A stretch of 64,000 nucleotides of DNA from Serratia sp. M24T3 (GCF_000257645.1 NZ_AJHJ01000019.1:1-64000); one strand, 5' to 3'; shown: positions 1-9,851, numbered from the stretch's first letter. Notes: a model not told the origin generated them from the letters alone. Numbers and translations: made by a program.

Positions 1-1152
1 ATCAGTCAACGAACGCAGTTTGATTTGGAGATGATGAACGAGCTGGGCTATTGCTCTGGCATCGAAAACTACTCGCGCTATCTGTCTGGCCGGGGCGAAG
101 GAGAGCCGCCTCCGACGTTGTTTGACTATTTACCGGCTGACGGCCTGCTGATTGTCGACGAATCTCACGTGACTATTCCGCAAATTGGCGGCATGTACAA
201 AGGTGACCGTTCACGTAAAGAAACGCTGGTCGAGTACGGATTCCGCCTGCCTTCGGCGCTGGATAACCGTCCCATGCGTTTTGAAGAGTTTGCTGCCGCG
301 GCGCCGCAGAGTATTTATGTGTCGGCAACGCCGGGCACTTACGAGCTGGAAAAATCCGGCGGCGATATCGTTGAACAGGTTGTTCGACCGACCGGACTGC
401 TGGATCCGCTGATTGAAGTTCGTCCGGTAACGACTCAGGTTGATGACCTGTTGTCCGAAATCCGCAAACGTGTGGCTGTCAACGAGCGCGTGCTGGTAAC
501 GACGCTGACCAAGCGTATGGCCGAAGACCTTACTGAATATCTCACCGAGCACGGTGAAAAGGTGCGTTATCTGCACTCGGATATCGATACCGTTGAACGC
601 GTCGAAATCATTCGCGATTTGCGTCTGGGCGAGTTTGATGTATTGGTCGGCATCAACTTACTGCGCGAGGGGCTGGACATGCCAGAAGTGTCGCTGGTGG
701 CGATTCTCGATGCCGATAAAGAGGGCTTCCTGCGTTCGGAACGTTCTCTTATCCAGACCATTGGCCGTGCGGCGCGTAACCTTAACGGCAAAGCCATTCT
801 TTACGGCGACAAGATAACCAAATCAATGGCCAAGGCGATTGAGGAGACCGAGCGCCGTCGCGCCAAGCAGGAGGCGTATAACCTTGAGCGTGGTATCACG
901 CCGCAGGGTCTGAACAAAAAGGTCGGCGATATCCTGCAGCTTGGGCAGCCGAAATTCAAAAAGAACAAGGAACTGCGCGACGCTCAGGCAGCTTCTACTG
1001 TCAAGGCGCTTACGCCAAAAGCGTTGGAACAGCGTATCAAGGAACTGGAGGCGCAGATGTATCAGCATGCGCAGAATCTTGAGTTCGAGGCTGCGGCCAA
1101 CACGCGAGATGAGTTGCATGCCCTGCGCGACCAGTTCATCGCTATGTCCTAA
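1..1152 (+). CDS. uvrB: UvrB, excinuclease ABC subunit B (3' part, truncated by window edge)
   Basis: This is the damage-verifying helicase-like subunit of the UvrABC nucleotide excision repair complex. The reading frame is open from base 1, so the true start lies outside the window; an internal ATG at 25 is not the start. About 383 residues of a protein that is about 670 residues in E. coli are present. Visible landmarks are the RTQFDLEMM and YSRYL segments of the middle of UvrB, the helicase motifs V and VI ([12 protein letters not shown], then QTIGRAARN), and a C-terminal UVR coiled coil that contacts UvrC ([18 protein letters not shown]). The stop at 1150 runs directly into a palindromic repeat. 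Identification is secure. Confidence 0.98.
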   Translation: MSQRTQFDLEMMNELGYCSGIENYSRYLSGRGEGEPPPTLFDYLPADGLLIVDESHVTIPQIGGMYKGDRSRKETLVEYGFRLPSALDNRPMRFEEFAAAAPQSIYVSATPGTYELEKSGGDIVEQVVRPTGLLDPLIEVRPVTTQVDDLLSEIRKRVAVNERVLVTTLTKRMAEDLTEYLTEHGEKVRYLHSDIDTVERVEIIRDLRLGEFDVLVGINLLREGLDMPEVSLVAILDADKEGFLRSERSLIQTIGRAARNLNGKAILYGDKITKSMAKAIEETERRRAKQEAYNLERGITPQGLNKKVGDILQLGQPKFKKNKELRDAQAASTVKALTPKALEQRIKELEAQMYQHAQNLEFEAAANTRDELHALRDQFIAMS

Positions 1153-1512
1153 ATACCTATATCTTTCACGCCGCAGGTGCGTTGGCTTCCTTATTCGCCC
1201 CAGTCACTTACCTGTGTAAGCTCCTGGGGACTCATTCCTCGCCGCCTTCCTGCACCGTGAAATCTATAAGGTATTGAATACCTATATCTTTCACGCTCTA
1301 ACTTCGTACGCCGCCTTCGTTAACCCCGGTCACTTACCTGTGTAAGCTCCTGGGGATTAGCTCAGTTGCTGCCTTGTTACACCGCGAAATCTATAAGGTA
1401 TTGAATACCTATATCTTTCATGCTCTAACTTCGTACGCCGCCTTCGCTAACCCCGGTCACTTACTTGTGTAAGCTCCCGGGGATTAGCGTGGTGTGCCGT
1501 GAAAGGTATGGG
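1152..1512. repeat. Three tandem copies of a dispersed palindromic intergenic repeat
   Basis: Three copies of about 110-127 bases start near 1152, 1277 and 1404. Each begins with AATACCTATATCTTTCA and ends with the imperfect inverse of that segment (copies 1 and 2: AAATCTATAAGGTATT; copy 3: a shorter GTGAAAGGTAT). The centre is a palindrome in which CCCC(A/G)G pairs with C(T/C)(G/T)GGGG around CTTAC-N4-GTAAG. Related single or double copies lie at 6303-6510, 42030-42128 and 63675-63916. The unit has no open reading frame and could fold into a long hairpin in RNA. It fills most of the gap between uvrB and the next gene. Confidence 0.85.
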
Positions 1513-1568
1513 TAGAAGGGCCAAGAAGTGGTAGACTTCGCGCCCCGACTTAATCAGTGACTGCTTCT

Positions 1569-1949
1569 ATGACCGACATCAAACCAAAAGATCCCCTTCA
1601 CGGCGTTACGCTGGAAAAACTACTCACCGAGTTGGTGGAAAATTTTGGCTGGCTCGCGCTGGCGGGGCAGGTGAATATCAACTGTTTCAAGAGTGATCCC
1701 AGCATTAAGTCCAGCCTCAAGTTTTTACGCCGGACGCCGTGGGCACGCAAAGAAGTTGAAACGCTGTATCTGGATTTTGTCGAGGGATTGCTAAAGCCGG
1801 ATATGAGCCCGGTGAGTAAAAGACGCACCGCGCCTGCATCTGCGGGTAAGCCTGCTGCGGGTAAAAAAGTCAGCAGCGCCAAACCTGCTGCCGACAGTCC
1901 GTGGAACAATCATCCGCTGCTCAAAAAAGACGATGCTGATAAAGCGTAG
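1569..1949 (+). CDS. VF530-family (DUF2132) small DNA-binding protein
   Basis: The first 75 residues match the VF530/DUF2132 family: [16 protein letters not shown], then [19 protein letters not shown], then TPWARKEVE. This compact helical fold was first described in Vibrio fischeri and is annotated as DNA-binding; its cellular role is not known. The C-terminal 50 residues are a low-complexity Ala/Lys/Pro tail ending [14 protein letters not shown], a basic extension that could contact nucleic acid. The ATG at 1569 is used because it sits just before the family motif; an in-frame GTG at 1557 is possible. No strong ribosome binding site is visible. The gene is monocistronic, between repeats and the convergent ybhK. 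Confidence 0.8.
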   Translation: MTDIKPKDPLHGVTLEKLLTELVENFGWLALAGQVNINCFKSDPSIKSSLKFLRRTPWARKEVETLYLDFVEGLLKPDMSPVSKRRTAPASAGKPAAGKKVSSAKPAADSPWNNHPLLKKDDADKA

Positions 1950-2042
1950 GTTCTCATTAAATGCAGCCTGGGCGCGGTGGTGAAATCACCAAGGCGCCTG
2001 AAAAAATACCAGCCGCATCACTATTATTTTGTGTTTTTGACC

Positions 2043-2951
2043 TTACCCCATGCGCTGCAGCGCTTCTTCCAGCGCCATTCTCAGCAGCTCTCTGTCGTGA
2101 CGATAGGGCACGTCCAGTGCTTCAAGCGGTCGTTGGATAATCAATCTGCTGCTGGCCTCACCAAGATGAGTACCAGGCCCGACGATAGCGGCAGTGATTG
2201 CCGGTCGGCCAATCTGCTTTTCTATCATATTCAGCTTGTCTTGCAGATTCAGCGACGCGGCAGCCGGGCTTAACTCTTTGCCGAGATTGCTGACATAAAC
2301 TATGTGCGCTCGGCTGCGGCGCAGTTCGGTGGTCAAATCTTTCAGTAGCAGCAACGGCATAAGGCTGGTAAAGAAGCTGCCCGGTCCGATGACAATTAAA
2401 TCCGCCTCGGCAATTGCATCCAACGCCTCTTTTGTTGCGCTGACCTGCGGCTCAAGCATTAACTGACGCGGTATTGTGCAAAGCTTGTCGACCGCCACTT
2501 CGCCATGAATCAAATTACCTTCAATATCAATGGCCGCCAGATCCACCGGATCTTCCGACATCGGGATCAGTTCGGCGTCGACTTTAAGTAAACGACGAAC
2601 CAGATTCATCGCTTCAAGTGGGCGCACGCTGAGGCTATCGAGTGCGCGGAGGATAAGATTCCCCAGATTATGGCCATCCAGCTCGCCGCTGCCGCTAAAG
2701 CGGTATTCAAACATCGCCGACGCCACGCTGGGTTCGGTGATAAGCTGGTTAAGGCAGTTACGCATATCTCCCCAGGCGATACCGCCGACCGAGCGGCGAA
2801 TTCTTCCCGTCGATCCCCCATTATCAGTGGTGGTAACAATCCCGGTAAGCCGTGATCCCAATGTCGACAGCGAGGACATTACCCGCCCCAGTCCGTGGCC
2901 GCCGCCTAACGCGACTACCCTATCTAAATCAGCCAACGCCCTATTGCGCAT
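2043..2951 (-). CDS. ybhK: YbhK, YvcK/CofD-like gluconeogenesis factor family protein
   Basis: 302 residues, the same length as E. coli YbhK. The N-terminus carries a nucleotide-binding loop ([13 protein letters not shown]) and the family signatures [11 protein letters not shown] and [26 protein letters not shown] lies about two thirds along. The family resembles CofD (2-phospho-L-lactate transferase), but in bacteria YvcK proteins are linked to carbon metabolism and cell envelope morphology rather than F420 synthesis, and the reaction is unknown. It lies between uvrB and moaA, as in E. coli, and is transcribed divergently from the moa operon across a 630-base regulatory region. Confidence 0.93.
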   Translation of the reverse strand: MRNRALADLDRVVALGGGHGLGRVMSSLSTLGSRLTGIVTTTDNGGSTGRIRRSVGGIAWGDMRNCLNQLITEPSVASAMFEYRFSGSGELDGHNLGNLILRALDSLSVRPLEAMNLVRRLLKVDAELIPMSEDPVDLAAIDIEGNLIHGEVAVDKLCTIPRQLMLEPQVSATKEALDAIAEADLIVIGPGSFFTSLMPLLLLKDLTTELRRSRAHIVYVSNLGKELSPAAASLNLQDKLNMIEKQIGRPAITAAIVGPGTHLGEASSRLIIQRPLEALDVPYRHDRELLRMALEEALQRMG

Positions 2952-3331
2952 AATTCCTCTTCATCCTTGACGCCAAAGCTGGGTTATTTTGCTTTATCTT
3001 CCCCGCTTACATACTGATGTAATTCACGGGAATGCTAAATCTTGCCGCTTTATGTGACGTCAATATTTCGGTAATTGTCATGGTCTGGCGTTTTAGACAC
3101 TAACGACAACAACGTGATAACTGATTCGACCGTTAAGGCCTTTGATTTGTTCCAACCTTTAAATACTGGAACCTAAGGCAATAAGATGCGTTATATGTAT
3201 CAATGTAAAAAATAGTTTCTGAAACAATTTTACCTAATTTTTCGTTAAGTTGTTATCAATCATATCGCTGAGATCGTTAAGTAAAAGGCGCTTGATTTTA
3301 TGGGTTATTTTGAAGCTATTTAACGAAAAAT
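2952..3331. other. Gene-free spacer between ybhK and the moa control region
   Basis: AT-rich, without an open frame of note. It should contain the ybhK promoter on the minus strand. A second weak ModE-like half (CGTTATAT followed by ATGTAA) is visible near 3188-3207. Nothing else is supportable. Confidence 0.5.
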
Positions 3332-3357
3332 TCGTTGTATATCCATATACATAGCGA
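3332..3357 (+). promoter_or_regulatory. ModE-like molybdate-responsive operator upstream of moaA
   Basis: The 26-base segment reads TCGTTGTATA-N6-TACATAGCGA. The E. coli ModE consensus is TCGCTATATA-N6-TATATAACGA, so each half matches at 8 of 10 positions with correct length and spacing. It is centred about 58 bases upstream of the start point predicted from the -35/-10 pair at 3367-3396. That suits activation of moaABCDE by molybdate-loaded ModE, as known in E. coli. Binding is inferred. Confidence 0.72.
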
Positions 3358-3366
3358 AGAAGATCC

Positions 3367-3396
3367 TTGGCGGTAAGGTTTTTACGGCGCTACAAT
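3367..3396 (+). promoter_or_regulatory. Putative sigma70 promoter of moaABCDE
   Basis: TTGGCG (3367-3372) and TACAAT (3391-3396) are separated by 18 bases. The predicted start near 3403 gives a leader of about 180 bases that contains the whole Moco riboswitch. Confidence 0.5.
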
Positions 3397-3494
3397 AGTG
3401 TTCAACCGCGTTCTTGTAGGCTTTGGCTGACAAGAATTGAACTCCTAGCCTTGGTACCTAAGTTTTTTGCCGCCGCGCTTTCTGTTGCCGGCAA

Positions 3495-3568
3495 TAAATA
3501 CGGTGCCCTGGCCGTGGCTTTACGTCACCAGGGTGCAGGGTAGAAATGCCCGCATCTTCCCGTATTTG
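3495..3568 (+). promoter_or_regulatory. Molybdenum cofactor (Moco) riboswitch, moaA leader
   Basis: The closing stem pairs AAATACGG (from 3496) with CCGTATTT (3560-3567). Inside are the conserved GCCCTGGCCGTG and CACCAGGGTGC strands that form the central helix, followed by GAAA. This matches the Moco RNA element known upstream of E. coli moaA. The 3' strand of the closing helix abuts the ribosome binding site of moaA (GGAAAGG, 3568-3574), so ligand binding could mask translation initiation. Confidence 0.88.
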
Positions 3569-3584
3569 GAAAGGTGTTAACAAG

Positions 3585-4571
3585 GTGCAACAACTAACTG
3601 ACGCATTTGCGCGCAAGTTCTATTACTTGCGCCTATCGATCACTGACGTGTGCAATTTCCGTTGCACGTATTGCCTGCCCGACGGCTATAAACCTCATGG
3701 TCACAACAATAAAAGCTTTCTGTCACTCGACGAAATTCGGCGGGTCAGCCGCGCTTTTGCCCATCTTGGCACTGAAAAAGTTCGTTTAACCGGCGGCGAA
3801 CCTTCGCTGCGTCGCGATTTTGCCGAAATCATCGCTGCCGTACGCGAAAATCCCCAGATTCGCCAACTTGCCGTGACCACCAACGGGTATCGCATGGCGC
3901 GTGACGTTAAAACCTGGCGTGACGCGGGGTTGACGGCAATCAATGTCAGTGTTGACAGTCTGGATGCGCGTCAGTTCCACGCCATCACCGGGCAAGACAA
4001 ATTTCGCGAAGTGATGAACGGTATTGATGCTGCCTTTGAGGCGGGTTTCGCCAAGGTGAAAGTCAACGCCGTACTGATGCGCGACGTCAATCATGCCAGC
4101 CTGCACACCTTCCTTCACTGGATCAGAGATCGTCCGATTCAGCTACGCTTTATCGAGCTGATGGAGACCGGCGAGGGCGGCAGTCTATTCCGCAAACATC
4201 ACATTTCCGGTGAAGTTATCCGCCAACAGCTGGTTCAACAGGGCTGGACATTAATGGGCCGCAGCCGCAGCGACGGCCCGGCGCAGGTCTTTACCCATCC
4301 TGATTATCTCGGTGAAATCGGCCTGATTATGCCTTACGAAAAAGATTTCTGCGCCAGTTGCAATCGCCTGCGGGTGTCTGCTCTGGGCAATCTGCACCTG
4401 TGCCTGTTCGGCGAGCAGGGGATTCCATTGCGAGATCTGTTGGCTGATGATTTGCAGCAGGATGAGTTGATGACGCGGATTCAGGGAGGGTTGAGCCTTA
4501 AAAAGCAGACTCACTTCCTGCATGATGGCAATACCGGTATCACCCAGAACCTTTCATTTATTGGCGGCTAA
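3585..4571 (+). CDS. moaA: MoaA, GTP 3',8-cyclase (radical SAM)
   Basis: First step of molybdenum cofactor synthesis: MoaA converts GTP to 3',8-cyclo-7,8-dihydro-GTP. The radical SAM cluster motif CX3CX2C is at residues 23-30 (CNFRCTYC). The second 4Fe-4S site is the C-terminal [11 protein letters not shown] with a later Cys in LHLCLFGE. The protein ends in the double glycine required for activity. Start choice: an upstream in-frame ATG at 3546 lies inside the riboswitch helix. The GTG at 3585 has GGAAAGG about 10 bases upstream and gives 328 residues starting [11 protein letters not shown], matching E. coli MoaA (329 residues). First gene of the moaABCDE operon. Confidence 0.96.
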   Translation: MQQLTDAFARKFYYLRLSITDVCNFRCTYCLPDGYKPHGHNNKSFLSLDEIRRVSRAFAHLGTEKVRLTGGEPSLRRDFAEIIAAVRENPQIRQLAVTTNGYRMARDVKTWRDAGLTAINVSVDSLDARQFHAITGQDKFREVMNGIDAAFEAGFAKVKVNAVLMRDVNHASLHTFLHWIRDRPIQLRFIELMETGEGGSLFRKHHISGEVIRQQLVQQGWTLMGRSRSDGPAQVFTHPDYLGEIGLIMPYEKDFCASCNRLRVSALGNLHLCLFGEQGIPLRDLLADDLQQDELMTRIQGGLSLKKQTHFLHDGNTGITQNLSFIGG

Positions 4572-4591
4572 ACGCCTAGGAAAACCCCGTT

Positions 4592-5104
4592 ATGAGCAAA
4601 GGTAGCAGCGAATTTATCGCCATTTCAGTCGCCATTTTGACCGTGTCCGACAGCCGTACCGAAGCGGAAGACAGTTCTGGGGAATACTTGCGAGAGGCGG
4701 CCATTGAAGCCGGGCATCATGTTGTCGACCGTCAGGTAACTAAAGATAATCTGTATCAGGTCCGCGCAATTGTATCGCAGTGGATCGCCGACGAGCAGAT
4801 TGGCGCGGTGCTGGTGAATGGAGGCACCGGATTCACTACCGGTGACCATACTCCGGAGGCGCTGAAACCCTTGTTCGATCGCGAAGTTGAAGGTTTTGGC
4901 GAGCTGTTCCGCATGGTTTCCTATGAAGATATCGGCACCGCAACGATTCAGTCACGCGCGCTGGCCGGCATGGCCAATCAGACAGTGATTTTTGCCGTGC
5001 CTGGCTCGACCAATGCCTGCAAGCTGGCTTGGGAACACATTATTTCGTCCCAGCTCGATGCGCGTAATCGTCCTTGCAACTTTATTTCTCACGTAAAAAA
5101 GTAA
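4592..5104 (+). CDS. moaB: MoaB, molybdopterin adenylyltransferase-like protein
   Basis: 170 residues, identical in length to E. coli MoaB. It belongs to the MoaB/Mog fold that binds molybdopterin; the NGGTGFTTGDHTPEAL segment is the family signature, and TVSDSRT near residue 20 is the N-terminal landmark. In E. coli MoaB is dispensable for cofactor synthesis and Mog does the adenylylation, so its role here is probably auxiliary. It starts 20 bases after moaA and is followed 9 bases later by moaC in the same operon. Confidence 0.95.
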   Translation: MSKGSSEFIAISVAILTVSDSRTEAEDSSGEYLREAAIEAGHHVVDRQVTKDNLYQVRAIVSQWIADEQIGAVLVNGGTGFTTGDHTPEALKPLFDREVEGFGELFRMVSYEDIGTATIQSRALAGMANQTVIFAVPGSTNACKLAWEHIISSQLDARNRPCNFISHVKK

Positions 5105-5113
5105 AACCAAATT

Positions 5114-5593
5114 ATGTCTACACTGACGCACATTAATGCCTCCGGCGACGCTCACATGGTCGACGTGTCCGGCAAAGCCGAAACTGTTCGCGAAGCGCGC
5201 GCCGAAGCGTTTGTCTCGATGGCAGCCAGCACGCTGGAGATGATTATCAAAGGCGATCACCACAAGGGTGACGTGTTTGCCACCGCGCGCATTGCCGGTA
5301 TCCAGGCTGCTAAAAAGACCTGGGATCTGATTCCGTTGTGCCATCCTCTGCTGTTGACCAAGGTTGAAGTCAAGCTGGAAGCGCAGCCGGAATTTCATCG
5401 CGTGCGCATCGAAAGCCTGTGTCGTCTGTCAGGCAAGACCGGCGTGGAAATGGAAGCCTTAACCGCCGCCTCTGTTGCCGCGTTGACTATCTATGACATG
5501 TGCAAAGCGGTGCAGAAAGATATGGTTCTCGGCCCTATCCGTCTGCTGGAAAAAAGCGGCGGTAAATCCGGCGACTTCAAGGCGGAACAATGA
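5114..5593 (+). CDS. moaC: MoaC, cyclic pyranopterin monophosphate synthase
   Basis: Converts the MoaA product 3',8-cyclo-7,8-dihydro-GTP to cyclic pyranopterin monophosphate. 159 residues (E. coli 161). Signatures: [18 protein letters not shown] near the N-terminus, the active-site segment [13 protein letters not shown], and [20 protein letters not shown] with KAVQKDM. The last four bases overlap the moaD start, which indicates translational coupling. Confidence 0.96.
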   Translation: MSTLTHINASGDAHMVDVSGKAETVREARAEAFVSMAASTLEMIIKGDHHKGDVFATARIAGIQAAKKTWDLIPLCHPLLLTKVEVKLEAQPEFHRVRIESLCRLSGKTGVEMEALTAASVAALTIYDMCKAVQKDMVLGPIRLLEKSGGKSGDFKAEQ

Positions 5594-5835
5594 TCGATAT
5601 TTTGTTCTTTGCACAGGTTCGTGAGCTAATTGGCACTGGTAGCCTGCAGATTCATGCCGAATTTTCCAACGTGGAAACCTTGCGTCAGGCACTTTCGCAG
5701 CGCGGCGATCGCTGGGCGCTGGCGCTGGAGTCAGGCAAACTGCTGGTGGCAGTGAATCAGACTTTGGTTGAACCTAATCACCCGATTAAAGCGGGTGATG
5801 AAATTGCCTTTTTCCCACCGGTAACCGGAGGCTAA
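5590..5835 (+). CDS. moaD: MoaD, molybdopterin synthase small subunit (sulfur carrier)
   Basis: 81 residues with a beta-grasp, ubiquitin-like pattern. It ends in the Gly-Gly tail (PPVTGG) that is adenylated and thiocarboxylated and donates sulfur to the precursor in the MoaD2-MoaE2 synthase. It overlaps moaC by four bases and is followed three bases later by moaE, so the two synthase subunits are made together. Confidence 0.95.
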   Translation: MIDILFFAQVRELIGTGSLQIHAEFSNVETLRQALSQRGDRWALALESGKLLVAVNQTLVEPNHPIKAGDEIAFFPPVTGG

Positions 5836-5838
5836 CTG

Positions 5839-6302
5839 ATGCAGGCAACACGAATCGTGGTTGATGCGGCGCCGTTTAGCGTCGGGGAAGAATACCAGTG
5901 GCTGGCTCAGTCAGACTCTGACGGCGCGGTGGTAACCTTTACCGGCAAAGTGCGAAATCACAATCTTGGCGACAGCGTTAGCGCGCTGACGTTAGAGCAT
6001 TATCCTGGAATGACGGAAAAAGCGTTGGCTGAAATTGTCGAAGAGGCGCGTCAGCGTTGGCCATTACAGCGGGTGAGTGTTTACCACCGTGTCGGCGCGT
6101 TATTTCCCGGTGATGAGATAGTATTTGTCGGCGTGACGAGTGCTCATCGCGGTATGGCGTTCGATGCCACAGAATTTATCATGGATTATCTCAAAACTCG
6201 CGCGCCGTTCTGGAAACGTGAAGCCACTGAGCAGGGCGATCGATGGGTTGAATCAAGAGAGTCTGATAAAACCGCCGCCAGTCGCTGGTCCTCTTCGTCC
6301 TA

Positions 6303-6303
<1 letters not shown>
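5839..6303 (+). CDS. moaE: MoaE, molybdopterin synthase catalytic subunit
   Basis: Large subunit that inserts two MoaD-borne sulfurs into cyclic pyranopterin monophosphate. 154 residues (E. coli 150). Visible family features: VVTFTGKVRNHN, the LEHYPGM segment, VYHRVGALFPGDEIVFVGV, and the near-C-terminal active-site region YLKTRAPFWKRE with its conserved lysines. The stop abuts a dispersed palindromic repeat, which probably lies at the 3' end of the moa transcript. Confidence 0.95.
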
Positions 6304-6510
<207 letters not shown>

Positions 6511-6629
6511 ACCAACTGTTTACTGGTAACAGCTGTAACACCCAGCGGCTGGAATTTATGATAGTCTTAGGTTACCGGTAGGCTGCATGTTCAGCCTTGT
6601 TTTTGCCCTCCATGTAAGAGGTAAGCATC

Positions 6630-7340
6630 ATGGATCGATATCCACGCTCTAATGGTTCAATCGTTGAACGCGCAAATAGCGGTATCCAGGCCTATATGGC
6701 TCAGGTATACGGCTGGATGACCTGTGGCTTGCTGCTGACGGCTTTCGTGGCCTGGTACGCGTCACGCTCACCTGCAATCCTCGGTTTTATTTTCTCAAGC
6801 CAAATTACTTTCTTCGGCCTGATTATTTTACAGCTAGGTTTGGTTTTCGTTATTTCCGGTATGGTCAATCGCCTGAACGGCACCGTCGCGACAGGGCTGT
6901 TTATGCTCTATTCCGCGCTGACCGGGCTAACCATCTCAAGTATTTTTATCGTTTATACCGGATCTTCGATTGCGGCGACCTTTGTGGTTGCTGGCGGTAT
7001 GTTCGGGGCGATGAGCCTTTATGGTTACACCACCAAACGCGATTTAAGCCGCATGGGCAGCCTGCTGTTTATGGCGCTGATCGGTATTGTGCTGGCGTCG
7101 GTGGTGAATATCTGGCTGAAAAGCTCGGCGTTGATGTGGGCAGTAACTTACATCGGTGTCGTGGTATTCGTGGGGCTGACCGCGTATGACACGCAGAAGC
7201 TGAAAAATATGGGTGAGCAGTTGTCGGTGAATGATAAAGACAACTTCCGCAAATATTCCATTGTTGGTGCGCTGACCCTGTATCTCGATTTTATCAACCT
7301 GTTCCTGATGCTGCTGCGTATTTTCGGCAACAGAAGATAA
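6630..7340 (+). CDS. ybhL: YbhL, Bax inhibitor-1 (UPF0005) family membrane protein
   Basis: 236 residues (E. coli YbhL 234) with seven predicted hydrophobic helices and the family motifs FVGLTAYDTQKLK and YLDFINLFLMLLRI at the C-terminus. BI-1 family proteins in other organisms form pH-sensitive calcium leak channels; the E. coli function is not settled. The N-terminus MDRYPRSNGSIVERA is cytoplasmic. A plausible SD (AAGAGG) precedes the ATG. The gene sits after moaE as in E. coli and is followed by a strong intrinsic terminator, so it is probably monocistronic. Confidence 0.95.
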   Translation: MDRYPRSNGSIVERANSGIQAYMAQVYGWMTCGLLLTAFVAWYASRSPAILGFIFSSQITFFGLIILQLGLVFVISGMVNRLNGTVATGLFMLYSALTGLTISSIFIVYTGSSIAATFVVAGGMFGAMSLYGYTTKRDLSRMGSLLFMALIGIVLASVVNIWLKSSALMWAVTYIGVVVFVGLTAYDTQKLKNMGEQLSVNDKDNFRKYSIVGALTLYLDFINLFLMLLRIFGNRR

Positions 7341-7390
7341 GTTGATTTTAAGCCCTAACCCTAGTTTTCATGGGTAAGGGTCCAGAAGAG

Positions 7391-7427
7391 GGAGCTGCAA
7401 GCACGATGCCTGCCGCTCCTTTTTTTG
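7391..7427 (+). terminator. Intrinsic terminator of ybhL
   Basis: GGAGCTGCAAGCA pairs with TGCCTGCCGCTCC (two mismatches) across a CGA loop, followed by seven T. Confidence 0.85.
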
Positions 7428-7460
7428 TCCCGTATTTTATACGCTAATTTTTAAAGCTAT

Positions 7461-9632
7461 TTATTTCACCAGATAGTCAAGCGCCAGCTCTACCGGCTGT
7501 GTTGCTCGGGTGTCCCATTGGCGAACCATCAATGGCAGCAGCCCGGTATAGCGGCCGGAAGGTAAGTGGGTGTTGTCTTGTCGTAAAGCATAAACGCTGC
7601 CGCTGGTGAAGTTATTCACCCCTGGTCGTGCTTTTTTACATGCCGAGCTGTTCATCGGCGTCCAATTTCCTCGTGCCGAGACCACAACGGTGCAGCTGTT
7701 GATCAACCCTGCGCGTAAATTAAGTACGAATTTTTTACCGGTTTTTTGATTGACGACCTCTGCCACCAGCGGGGTCATTCCCGCGTAATCCCCGTCCTGA
7801 AAAATATTATCAATCGGAGTCTCTGCCAGCGGGCCTTCACCAGGACGTACCGCGGTGATTCCGCTGCGGAAATTGTCCGTCTCGATGAGTTTCACCAGCG
7901 CGTTCTCGCCGGTTGATTTCAGCGTTTTTTTCACCACGGTATGCTTTTGATTGAACGGGGATTTCTGCGGTTGGTACTGGCTATATTGATAATGCAGCAT
8001 CTGATTGGCAATCAGCTTGCCATTGCTCTTGACCGCGATAGGCAACCAGCTGACCACGCTGTTGCCTTGAGGAACACTGGCGGCATTTTCCTGTGGGTCG
8101 ATCCAGATGCTCAACGTGGTTGGGCCAGACTTGCTACAGGTTTTTTCAAGATTACTGACACCGCAGGCGTTTTGCTGAGCCAGCCGGAAGATGACAGGGA
8201 CCTCTTTGCCCAGATTATCCTGCGCTACTGATTTCAGTAGCGAATATTCAGACTTATGGGTGAACTTGCGCCCTTCGACCAGAGGCGAAAAGCTGAGTTT
8301 GCTGGCTTTGAAACTGAAGGTTTGTGGCGAGGTGAATGCCGCAAAATCGCGGTAATCTTTTTTGACATGCCCGGTACCCATTACAGCTGTTTCAGGTTCG
8401 ATCACCATGTTTTGGACTTGAGACAGAATATAGTCGCCGCGAATGCCTTCAGATCCTCGATCTTCTCCAAGCCGAGCGTTCATTCCTACAACTTTGTCAT
8501 CCAGCATTGAGAATAATGGGGATCCAGAGTTACCCCCAGCTGATTCGCAGTTTGATGCATAGTTGTCAGGTCCAAAATCAGATGAGCGATTAATAGTACA
8601 ATCTTTCCCTTTATAATCGACAAGCATGGCCCTTTTTTCTCGTTGTACCGGGTCTGGAAGTGGATGGAAACGGTCATGTTTATACAAGCCGTGGCCAATC
8701 AGACTAACGCGTTCATTAATCGGGTGACGAGCCGATAGCGCCAGTCCGCCAAAAATCGGTTTAATGGCGGCTTCGCGATATTCCAGAGGATCAAGCCTCA
8801 ATAAAGACCAATCGTGTAACATGCCGGTAGCACTGGTTGCCAGCAGGCGGTCGAGTTTTATTTTGATAATCTCGGTCAATGTGGCAGCGGGGTCAGATTT
8901 AGGCTCACACTCTTTAGTTTGATAATTGAACCACATTGATTGACCTGGAATGAGCCCGACTTTCTCTTCAGGCTTCCCGCCTACAACGTGGTGATTGGTG
9001 ATCACTGCATTACCGGTACCCAGTAACCAGCCGGTTCCGCCATTAAACTTTTTGGTCACCAGCATGCCGATAGCATCACTGAGTTGATAGAGTTCAGGAT
9101 GACTGTTTTTGAGGCAGGAAACCGAGCGGCGGTGAGAAAAATCCATCTCGCTGTGAATTTTGGGGGGAAGGCTCACTGCATAACCGGCAAGAATGGCGCT
9201 GTCGCCTTTGCCGGGCGTTGCCCCCTGTGGGTAGACAACCCGGACTATCGCGGTGTCGCCATTAATCGCCACGGCATTGAAGAAGCCGTAACGTTTGAAT
9301 ATCGCAGCCAGTTCCTGTGAGGTATAGCGATGGGCCTCGCTGCGCGACGGGGAAGAGACTTCCAACACGGCGCCCTGACTCAATGAAATTTTACTAAAGG
9401 TCAGAGTTATCGTGGTGCCTTCCAGGTGCCTGACTGACGCCTGCGCCGCGTTATCGGCCGCCAGTTCTTTTACCAGATCGCGGGGTGCGAGCGGTTTATC
9501 TTCCACGGCATAAGCCGTTGTCTGCTTGCTGGCCGGGCTCGCTAAAGAGGGCGAGTGTGCGATCGCCTGACCCGAAGTCAGCGCCAATACAATAGCAGTG
9601 GGAACTGCCTTCATCATCCAGTTGTTATTCAT
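7461..9632 (-). CDS. Secreted trypsin-like serine protease, large form
   Basis: 723 residues with a Sec signal peptide (hydrophobic stretch to GQAIA near residue 25). A trypsin-like triad is visible: His215 in ITNHHVVGG, Asp274 in HDWSLLRLD and Ser369 in GGNSGSPLF. The arrangement is that of glutamyl or lysyl endopeptidase-like S1 enzymes. Eight or more cysteines suggest disulfides and a periplasmic or extracellular location. About 170 residues precede the catalytic domain (possible propeptide) and about 300 follow it, the latter without a recognised domain. The substrate is unknown. It is a single gene between ybhL and mdtG, absent from E. coli at this position, so probably accessory. ATG at 9632 is preceded on its strand by AAAAGGAG. 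Confidence 0.8.
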   Translation of the reverse strand: MNNNWMMKAVPTAIVLALTSGQAIAHSPSLASPASKQTTAYAVEDKPLAPRDLVKELAADNAAQASVRHLEGTTITLTFSKISLSQGAVLEVSSPSRSEAHRYTSQELAAIFKRYGFFNAVAINGDTAIVRVVYPQGATPGKGDSAILAGYAVSLPPKIHSEMDFSHRRSVSCLKNSHPELYQLSDAIGMLVTKKFNGGTGWLLGTGNAVITNHHVVGGKPEEKVGLIPGQSMWFNYQTKECEPKSDPAATLTEIIKIKLDRLLATSATGMLHDWSLLRLDPLEYREAAIKPIFGGLALSARHPINERVSLIGHGLYKHDRFHPLPDPVQREKRAMLVDYKGKDCTINRSSDFGPDNYASNCESAGGNSGSPLFSMLDDKVVGMNARLGEDRGSEGIRGDYILSQVQNMVIEPETAVMGTGHVKKDYRDFAAFTSPQTFSFKASKLSFSPLVEGRKFTHKSEYSLLKSVAQDNLGKEVPVIFRLAQQNACGVSNLEKTCSKSGPTTLSIWIDPQENAASVPQGNSVVSWLPIAVKSNGKLIANQMLHYQYSQYQPQKSPFNQKHTVVKKTLKSTGENALVKLIETDNFRSGITAVRPGEGPLAETPIDNIFQDGDYAGMTPLVAEVVNQKTGKKFVLNLRAGLINSCTVVVSARGNWTPMNSSACKKARPGVNNFTSGSVYALRQDNTHLPSGRYTGLLPLMVRQWDTRATQPVELALDYLVK

Positions 9633-9802
9633 CTTAAACTCCTTTTAAAAACAAGGTAATAGTCGTTATTCGGTTGCCCGGAACCTTGCCTGAGAACAAC
9701 GACTGTTTTTATGCTCGAGACCTGTTTTTGATAAAAGGGAGAAAAAGTTGTTTTTGATTCACTTCTGGCATTAAGAAAGGCGATAAAGATGACATTTATT
9801 AA

Positions 9803-9832
9803 GTATAAAAAAAGGGCCCGTCAGGCCCTTTA
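9803..9832 (-). terminator. Intrinsic terminator of the mdtG-like gene
   Basis: On the minus strand AAAGGGCC pairs with GGCCCTTT across a five-base loop and runs into seven T. It lies just after the stop of the transporter at 9852. Confidence 0.85.
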
Positions 9833-9851
9833 GAATTCACTATTATTGCTG

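Noticed and set aside
1152-1512. CRISPR-like array after uvrB
   Set aside because: Repeats are about 110-127 bases, contiguous, palindromic and without unique spacers.
3546-3584. N-terminal extension of MoaA from ATG 3546
   Set aside because: Lies within the riboswitch helix and has no counterpart in MoaA proteins; GTG 3585 has a good ribosome binding site.
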